Part shown: piece by piece, positions 7,594 to 10,789 of the stretch
How the letters are laid out: the number at the start of each line of letters is the position of its first letter
Numbering within the stretch: the stretch's first letter is position 1
Assembly (NCBI GenBank): GCA_023231065.1
Contig: JALNWE010000089.1
Coordinates: 1-10,789, forward strand
Reading direction: 5' to 3'
Length of the DNA stretch: 10,789 nucleotides
Source: Bacteroidales bacterium
GTDB taxonomy: Bacteria; Bacteroidota; Bacteroidia; Bacteroidales; FEN-979
Position numbers and translations under genes: made by a program
Notes under the pieces: generated by a model
Seen by the model: the letters and a program-made list of their open reading frames with translations, nothing else
Database searches by the model: none
Told to the model about the DNA's origin: nothing

Positions 7594-7667
7594 ATTTCAG
7601 GTCTGACGTGTGAACTGTGAAGTGTGAATTATTTTTTTCGGACTTCGCACTTTTCACTTCGCACATG
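7594..7667. repeat. Heptad hairpin repeat, copy B
   Basis: It begins with the flank ATTTCAGGTCTGA, continues with three 7-bp units (GACGTGT, GAACTGT, GAAGTGT), then an AT spacer, then TTCGCAC, TTTTCAC, TTCGCAC and the terminal AT. The 21-bp arms pair imperfectly, with several T/C differences that would be G:U pairs in RNA. Its right end touches the broken end of the hsdM fragment. Between the rhuM start and this copy (7462-7593) no gene is seen, only a small CAGGG/CCCTG hairpin at 7555-7571. Confidence 0.7.
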
Positions 7668-7759
7668 AACCACCCCATGGCATGGTTATCCACCGAATCG
7701 GGATGCAGATCCATCGGGCCAATCTTCTCGATAAACAGTAACAGGCAATGTTCGTAATG
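7666..7759 (-). pseudogene. hsdM: Fragment of type I restriction methylase HsdM (central part)
   Basis: In one minus-strand frame these bases encode LLLFIEKIGPMDLHPDSV followed by DNHAMGWF. This fits the conserved HsdM segment just before the SAM-binding domain, typically written xIDLHPDxVxNHxMGxxFEEL. The similarity stops after the Phe codon, exactly where repeat copy B begins, so the rest of the enzyme, including the SAM-binding and NPPF catalytic motifs, is absent. The frame is closed upstream by the stop codon of the 118-residue gene. The piece is only about 30 codons, but the motif is distinctive. It cannot be functional. Confidence 0.65.
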
Positions 7760-7771
7760 AAAAGTAAAACC

Positions 7772-8128
7772 CTATTCTTTATTTATCGGATCTTCTTCCA
7801 GGTCAAGTACCATTGAACATATTTCGATTTCAAACCATTCGGAAAACATTTTATACGTTCTTTGTTGAGGCCATTTTTCTTCATCGGCATCCCAATCATT
7901 TAATTCGTTAATAAAGAGTAAATTGAATTTCCGTTTAACCCATTTTAAAACGTCCTCATTGCTTTCCATCTCCCGCACTAAGTAGATATTGTTTTCATCG
8001 TTTTTAGTGATCGGTTTATTCTCTGGTATTACCTGGTTCAGCCAATCGAAATAGGGTTTCTTTGGCCTGACGATGATCGCGTTCCGATCAATCGATTCGT
8101 AAAATTCCGGAATAGTGTTCATATTCAT
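7772..8128 (-). CDS. Small conserved hypothetical protein, 118 residues
   Basis: The protein resembles a widespread but uncharacterised bacterial family of about 110-120 residues. Recognisable parts are the opening AIIVRPKKPYFDWLNQV, the central NIYLVREMESNEDVLKWVKR, and the C-terminal KWPQQRTYKMFSEWFEIE followed by SMVLDLEED. It is acidic, has no signal peptide or membrane helix, and should be a compact cytoplasmic protein. No catalytic motif is evident and I assign no function. The start at 8128 (MNMNTIPEF) could equally be the second Met six bases downstream. The gene looks intact, unlike its neighbours: an hsdM fragment starts just after its stop, and a strong hairpin lies about 40 bases upstream. 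It may be a passenger carried in by a mobile element or the survivor of a lost module. Confidence 0.85.
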   Translation of the reverse strand: MNMNTIPEFYESIDRNAIIVRPKKPYFDWLNQVIPENKPITKNDENNIYLVREMESNEDVLKWVKRKFNLLFINELNDWDADEEKWPQQRTYKMFSEWFEIEICSMVLDLEEDPINKE

Positions 8129-8169
8129 TTTTCTGGTTTGTATATTCTCAGTCTGGTCTTGAACAACCT

Positions 8170-8226
8170 AACCGGATTTTATCATTCTGTTGACTTCAAC
8201 AAAATGATCAGCTTTTCTTTCCGGTT
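8170..8226. repeat. Inverted repeat (hairpin) upstream of the 118-residue gene
   Basis: A 13-bp inner stem (8181-8193 and 8196-8208, one mismatch, two-base loop) is enclosed by a 7-bp outer pair, AACCGGA at 8170-8176 and TCCGGTT at 8220-8226, separated from the inner stem by unequal A/T-rich side loops. It could be a terminator, a protein-binding site or the relic of a small mobile element. It is unlike the heptad repeats. Confidence 0.55.
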
Positions 8227-8309
8227 ACTTTATAAAGTTGTAAAGATAAATTGAACTGGATTAATTTCCATCCTTTATTGATGGATTATTTGGCATTTAA
8301 TTGTTTTGA

Positions 8310-8569
8310 GGCAGTATTCAGGTCAAATCAATAGAATTCAATAAGCTGGCTGAAGAACTGAACATTACGGAATCAGTTGAGGAAATGATCAATGGGGAGG
8401 TCAAAAGACAAAACAGCTTAAGAACCTGCTAAATAATCTACTGGTTGTTTCCATTGATGCGAAAGATATCATTGAGACATGTGTTGTAATTGAAACATAC
8501 AGCAAAGGCAAGATGACATCCAGGCCGCTTCCGGCTGGCCAGAGTGCCATTAATATGGGAAAAAGTTAA
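8310..8569 (+). pseudogene. VapC-type PIN-domain toxin remnant
   Basis: The frame from 8381 to the TAA at 8567-8569 encodes NDQWGGQKTKQLKNLLNNLL, then VVSIDAKDIIETCVVIETYSKGK, then RPLPAGQSAINMGKS. This matches the middle of a PIN-domain VapC subfamily whose members carry a WG..K..L motif, an aspartate-containing strand, FSQGKLKGKPL and NMGKNDLWIAATA. An upstream stretch in another frame (8310-8400, SIEFNKLAEELNITESVEEM) may be the preceding segment after a frameshift. The N-terminal DTN strand with the first catalytic Asp and everything after NMGK, including the later catalytic Asp, are missing, so the ribonuclease cannot work. No antitoxin gene is seen. The frame after the break (8554-8658, KLIEGHPDVFGNSELGRDEY) looks coding-like but I do not recognise it; it may belong to a different lost gene. 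Confidence 0.6.
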
Positions 8570-8632
8570 TTGAAGGCCATCCGGACGTATTCGGAAATTC
8601 TGAGCTCGGCCGGGATGAATATCCTACAAAAT

Positions 8633-9946
8633 TTAGTAAACCAAGACTTTCCCGGTGAAAATGGTTCTGTTTATTTTCACTTTAAAAATCAACTCTTCAA
8701 CCAGCAAGTATTGAACATCCACTGAATAAGAATATTTTCCGGGATAAAGATTTACTTTTACCAAATTATTAATAACTTTTCCATCTGTTGAGAAAAGGCT
8801 TCCATTAAAATCGGATTTTGAAGCAATATCAAAAACATAGAAGACCTTTCTAAGGGAAGGATCGAAATAACATTTGACATTTTCCTGTTTGATTTTTTCA
8901 ATTGTTACTGCGGTATCACCTGAATCGAACCAAGCATTCTGCCACTGTCCATTATTCTCAAACACCCAATTTCCGGTTCCCAGTTCATAGGGCGTTCCAG
9001 CCTGATCAATCCTGCAATCTATACCGGCCTGGGCAATTGCATGACCGCTAATTTTTATTCTGCATTCAGCTCGATAAGAGGTATACTGTGATAGGTCATT
9101 TAAAAATGTTTGTTGAGCATTCCACCAATGCCAAACGCGATTAATTTGGGTGGTTGGCGAAAAGGACATTATCCCGTTATTTAATGTGCATGGAAAGGGA
9201 TGCTCATGGTAATCCCCTGGCGGAAAAAAAGGATATCTCAGAAAGAGTCCTCCATCATAATCCTGGTTAAAACTGTCATAGGTGTCTTCGTAAAGCAGAG
9301 TCAACGTACTACCATTCCTTCCATATAACCTGAAATAATCAACTTCAACAATGCATGTGTCCATAACCGAATTATTGGTTATAACCTGCATCCAGCCAGC
9401 CAGGTAGTGATAATTACTGCCAGGAAGAGGATTTTTAAAGAAGCCACGGTTCGCGACTTCCGGCGAAATCCTATCGTCAATGATTGCATGGGGGTGGCTG
9501 CTGTTGATCATCGGCACTATTGAACTATCGGATGAAATTATAGCAGAAATATTTAACCCGTCAGCCGAAGGATTCAACGTTGTATACATGTTGCTGAGAA
9601 GAACATTATTGATATAAACCTTCCCATAAACCAATCCGGCAGGTCTCCCCACAGGAGTGCCATTGAAACCAGCGACATAGAAATAGTTGCCTCCAAAGAA
9701 TTGGGGCGCTAAATATTTTATATTGAATTCCACCTGACCATAATTATCGGTAAACGAAGTGTAGGAATACTCATTCGTGCCTGTAAGTTCCATCGAAGGA
9801 TACGAACTAATGGGCCAATATTGCTGCAAAGTGACGGATGAAACAGGAAAAGGGAAAACCACCTTAATTCTGGCGGGCATAGCTTGACCCCATAAATGGT
9901 TCATAAAAAGACAGAAACAGAGCGTAATATAAATACATTTTTTCAT
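8633..9946 (-). CDS. Secreted protein of unknown function with divergent T9SS-like C-terminus
   Basis: This 437-residue protein starts with a clear Sec signal peptide: MKK, a hydrophobic core (CIYITLCFCLFM) and a likely cleavage around WGQA at 19-22. The mature part is rich in aromatic residues, Gly, Ser and Asn and looks all-beta. It includes VEVDYFRLYGRNGSTL at about 200-215 and a jelly-roll-like stretch at about 258-340 (NGIMSFSP, YRAECRIKISGHA, AGIDCRID, NWVFENNGQW). The last ~65 residues (FDIASKSDFNGSLFSTDGK, LYPGKYSYSV, FKVKINRTIFTGKVLVY) resemble a T9SS type A sorting domain, though the usual YPNP linker is missing. It is therefore probably exported to the cell surface. I do not recognise a catalytic domain; carbohydrate binding or adhesion is a guess. 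The start at 9946 is fixed by the signal peptide. Its leader is very AT-rich with no Shine-Dalgarno sequence. It sits between hsdM pieces yet appears intact. Confidence 0.88.
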   Translation of the reverse strand: MKKCIYITLCFCLFMNHLWGQAMPARIKVVFPFPVSSVTLQQYWPISSYPSMELTGTNEYSYTSFTDNYGQVEFNIKYLAPQFFGGNYFYVAGFNGTPVGRPAGLVYGKVYINNVLLSNMYTTLNPSADGLNISAIISSDSSIVPMINSSHPHAIIDDRISPEVANRGFFKNPLPGSNYHYLAGWMQVITNNSVMDTCIVEVDYFRLYGRNGSTLTLLYEDTYDSFNQDYDGGLFLRYPFFPPGDYHEHPFPCTLNNGIMSFSPTTQINRVWHWWNAQQTFLNDLSQYTSYRAECRIKISGHAIAQAGIDCRIDQAGTPYELGTGNWVFENNGQWQNAWFDSGDTAVTIEKIKQENVKCYFDPSLRKVFYVFDIASKSDFNGSLFSTDGKVINNLVKVNLYPGKYSYSVDVQYLLVEELIFKVKINRTIFTGKVLVY

Positions 9947-10090
9947 GATGATTTAATTTTATCTTTTTTAAAAAACTATAAAATGTATTAAACTCACAAA
10001 GAAATAGTTCAAATGGGGCTTCTTGGTTCAATATAAATCATTATCGTTTGATTTTTCTTGACAAGAAACCTACTGAGCCGCGTTGCAAAT

Positions 10091-10116
10091 GCCGCTCAAC
10101 AGTGCCGTTCAACAGT
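10091..10116. repeat. 13-bp tandem duplication
   Basis: GCCGCTCAACAGT is followed directly by GCCGTTCAACAGT, with one difference. It lies at the broken 3' end of the hsdM N-terminal fragment and may be a scar of the rearrangement. Confidence 0.6.
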
Positions 10117-10305
10117 GGTTTCGTCGTTCATGCTGCTGATGATACCGGCATTGAAGAAGTGAGAAAACAATATCCTATTCAGCTTCTTTGCCGACCTATC
10201 CAGATTGAATTTCTCAATGATATCGTAAACGTTCTTCGAAAACCCCCTAAGCACATTATCCGCCTCACTCCATATCAAAGATGATAGTCCCCTGAACTTA
10301 TACAT
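10096..10305 (-). pseudogene. hsdM: Fragment of type I restriction methylase HsdM (N-terminal part, internally deleted)
   Basis: The frame from the ATG at 10305 encodes LSSLIWSEADNVLRG, which fits the N-terminal helix of HsdM-like methylases (the LIWxxADLLRG pattern). It continues immediately as FSKNVYDIIEKFNLD and AKKLNRILF, which fits a segment normally about 100 residues later (GFSxNVxDIxEKFxF..xIxKLxxxxLL). The join falls at a Gly shared by both patterns, pointing to an internal deletion. Similarity ends near codon 47 (about 10165) and the rest up to 10096 is unrelated. No SAM-binding or NPPF motif is present, so it is inactive. The missing continuation matches the hsdM piece at 7666-7759 on the same strand. 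The identification rests on short motifs and should be read as likely rather than certain. Confidence 0.55.
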
Positions 10306-10411
10306 AATCTGGTTTCTATATACTTTATGTTATGGAATTGTAAATATATAAGGATTGAATCAAAAATCCAAGTTTTTAAAATAATTTATTTTGGAGGGTT
10401 TTCAAATGCCG

Positions 10412-10497
10412 CAGGTCTGAAGTGTGAACTGTGAACTGTAAACTGTGAAGTGCAAATTATTTTTATTTCTGACCTCGCACTTTACACCTCGCACATA
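10412..10497. repeat. Heptad hairpin repeat, copy C
   Basis: It has the AGGTCTGA flank, then five 7-bp units (GAAGTGT, GAACTGT, GAACTGT, AAACTGT, GAAGTGC), the AT spacer, and a right arm of CTCGCAC, TTTACAC, CTCGCAC ending in AT. This is the longest left arm of the four copies. Copy D follows after one base. Upstream, 10306-10411 is AT-rich with no gene seen. Confidence 0.7.
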
Positions 10498-10498
10498 T

Positions 10499-10558
10499 AT
10501 TTCAGGTCTGAAGTGTGAAGTGTGAACTGCGAATTATTTTTATTTCAGGCTTCGCGCT
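10499..10558. repeat. Heptad hairpin repeat, copy D (right arm truncated)
   Basis: It starts with TATTTCAGGTCTGA, the same flank as copy B, followed by GAAGTGT, GAAGTGT, GAACTGC, an AT spacer and only the first unit of the right arm (CTTCGCGC) before similarity ends. It stands in tandem with copy C. Confidence 0.65.
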
Positions 10559-10615
10559 ATGGAAACCGATTTACAAAAAGGAAGCTGATTCTTTAAGATT
10601 ACAAATTGTGCTAAA

Positions 10616-10648
10616 TTGGACTTGATTGCTCTTTTTTTTCTACTTTTG
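10616..10648 (+). promoter_or_regulatory. Promoter of the tRNA-Glu gene
   Basis: TACTTTTG at 10641-10648 is an exact TAnnTTTG -7 element, 19 bases before the mature tRNA start. A TTGG at 10616-10619 lies near the expected -33 position, with slightly long spacing (21 bases to the -7 element). Confidence 0.5.
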
Positions 10649-10667
10649 TCACCCGTATCGTATTTAC

Positions 10668-10739
10668 GGCCCGTTCGTCTAACGGTTAGGACATCAGGTT
10701 CTCAACCTGGTAATAGGAGTTCGATTCTCCTACGGGCTA
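10668..10739 (+). tRNA. tRNA-Glu (anticodon CUC)
   Basis: The sequence folds as a complete cloverleaf. The acceptor stem pairs GGCCCGT with ACGGGCT (one terminal G:U). The D arm is GTCT...GGAC with the loop AACGGTTA. The anticodon stem TCAGG/CCTGG holds the loop TTCTCAA with the anticodon CTC at 10701-10703, reading GAG. The T arm is AGGAG-TTCGATT-CTCCT. The CCA end is not encoded, as is usual in this phylum. The last 50 bases of the window after it hold nothing I can assign. Confidence 0.95.
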
Positions 10740-10789
10740 CTTAATACTTTTAGGCAAACCGCCAGATGTTTTTGTAAATCTTCTCATCC

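Noticed and set aside
7529..7714. Minus-strand 61-codon reading frame
   Set aside because: It is a chance fusion of the hsdM fragment with repeat copy B; the part after the junction is repeat sequence.
10048..10284. Plus-strand 78-codon reading frame
   Set aside because: It is antisense to the hsdM N-terminal fragment, which has the recognisable motifs.
5175..10558. Heptad repeats as a CRISPR array
   Set aside because: Units are 7 bp and contiguous, without unique spacers of regular length, and no cas genes are present.
10740..10789. Possible start of another gene after the tRNA
   Set aside because: The only ATG there is followed quickly by a stop, and too little sequence remains to judge.

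Overview
The window looks like chromosomal DNA from a member of the Bacteroidota, probably an uncultured or environmental relative of the Bacteroidales. Two secreted proteins end in type IX secretion (T9SS) sorting domains, one clear and one divergent. Starts lack Shine-Dalgarno sequences and lie in AT-rich leaders, several upstream regions carry the TAnnTTTG -7 element of this phylum, and the tRNA gene does not encode CCA. No species can be named from the sequence alone.

Left part (1-5092), ordinary accessory chromosome: the 3' end of a secreted T9SS cargo protein (5' end outside the window); convergent with it and overlapping by 8 bp, an AraC-type regulator with a multi-spanning membrane N-terminus; a spacer with an unassigned coding-like scrap; a small hypothetical gene; and a soluble PAS-PAS-GAF histidine kinase with no response regulator in view.

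Middle and right part (5093-10560), a decaying defence and mobile-element region, mostly on the minus strand. The intact core is a two-gene cassette: an ABC/SMC-like AAA ATPase (5856-7034) whose 3' end overlaps by 20 bp a 160-residue protein (5393-5875) with a possible PD-(D/E)XK-like nuclease core. Upstream lie wrecks of other systems: a RhuM-family gene reduced to its two ends (7068-7461), two collinear pieces of a type I restriction methylase hsdM (10096-10305 and 7666-7759) separated by about 2.4 kb, and a VapC-type PIN toxin fragment on the plus strand (8310-8569). Between the hsdM pieces sit an intact small conserved hypothetical gene (7772-8128) and a secreted-protein gene (8633-9946).

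Four copies of a hairpin-forming repeat built from 7-bp units are scattered through this part (5175, 7594, 10412 and 10499). One abuts the broken end of hsdM exactly, and two sit in tandem before the tRNA. The window ends with a tRNA-Glu(CUC) gene and its promoter, a plausible island boundary.

How the genes may work together: the ATPase and its partner are probably co-translated as one sensor/effector unit, and the neighbouring remnants suggest a locus where anti-phage systems are repeatedly gained and lost. The regulator, the kinase and the two secreted proteins have no visible functional link to that unit.
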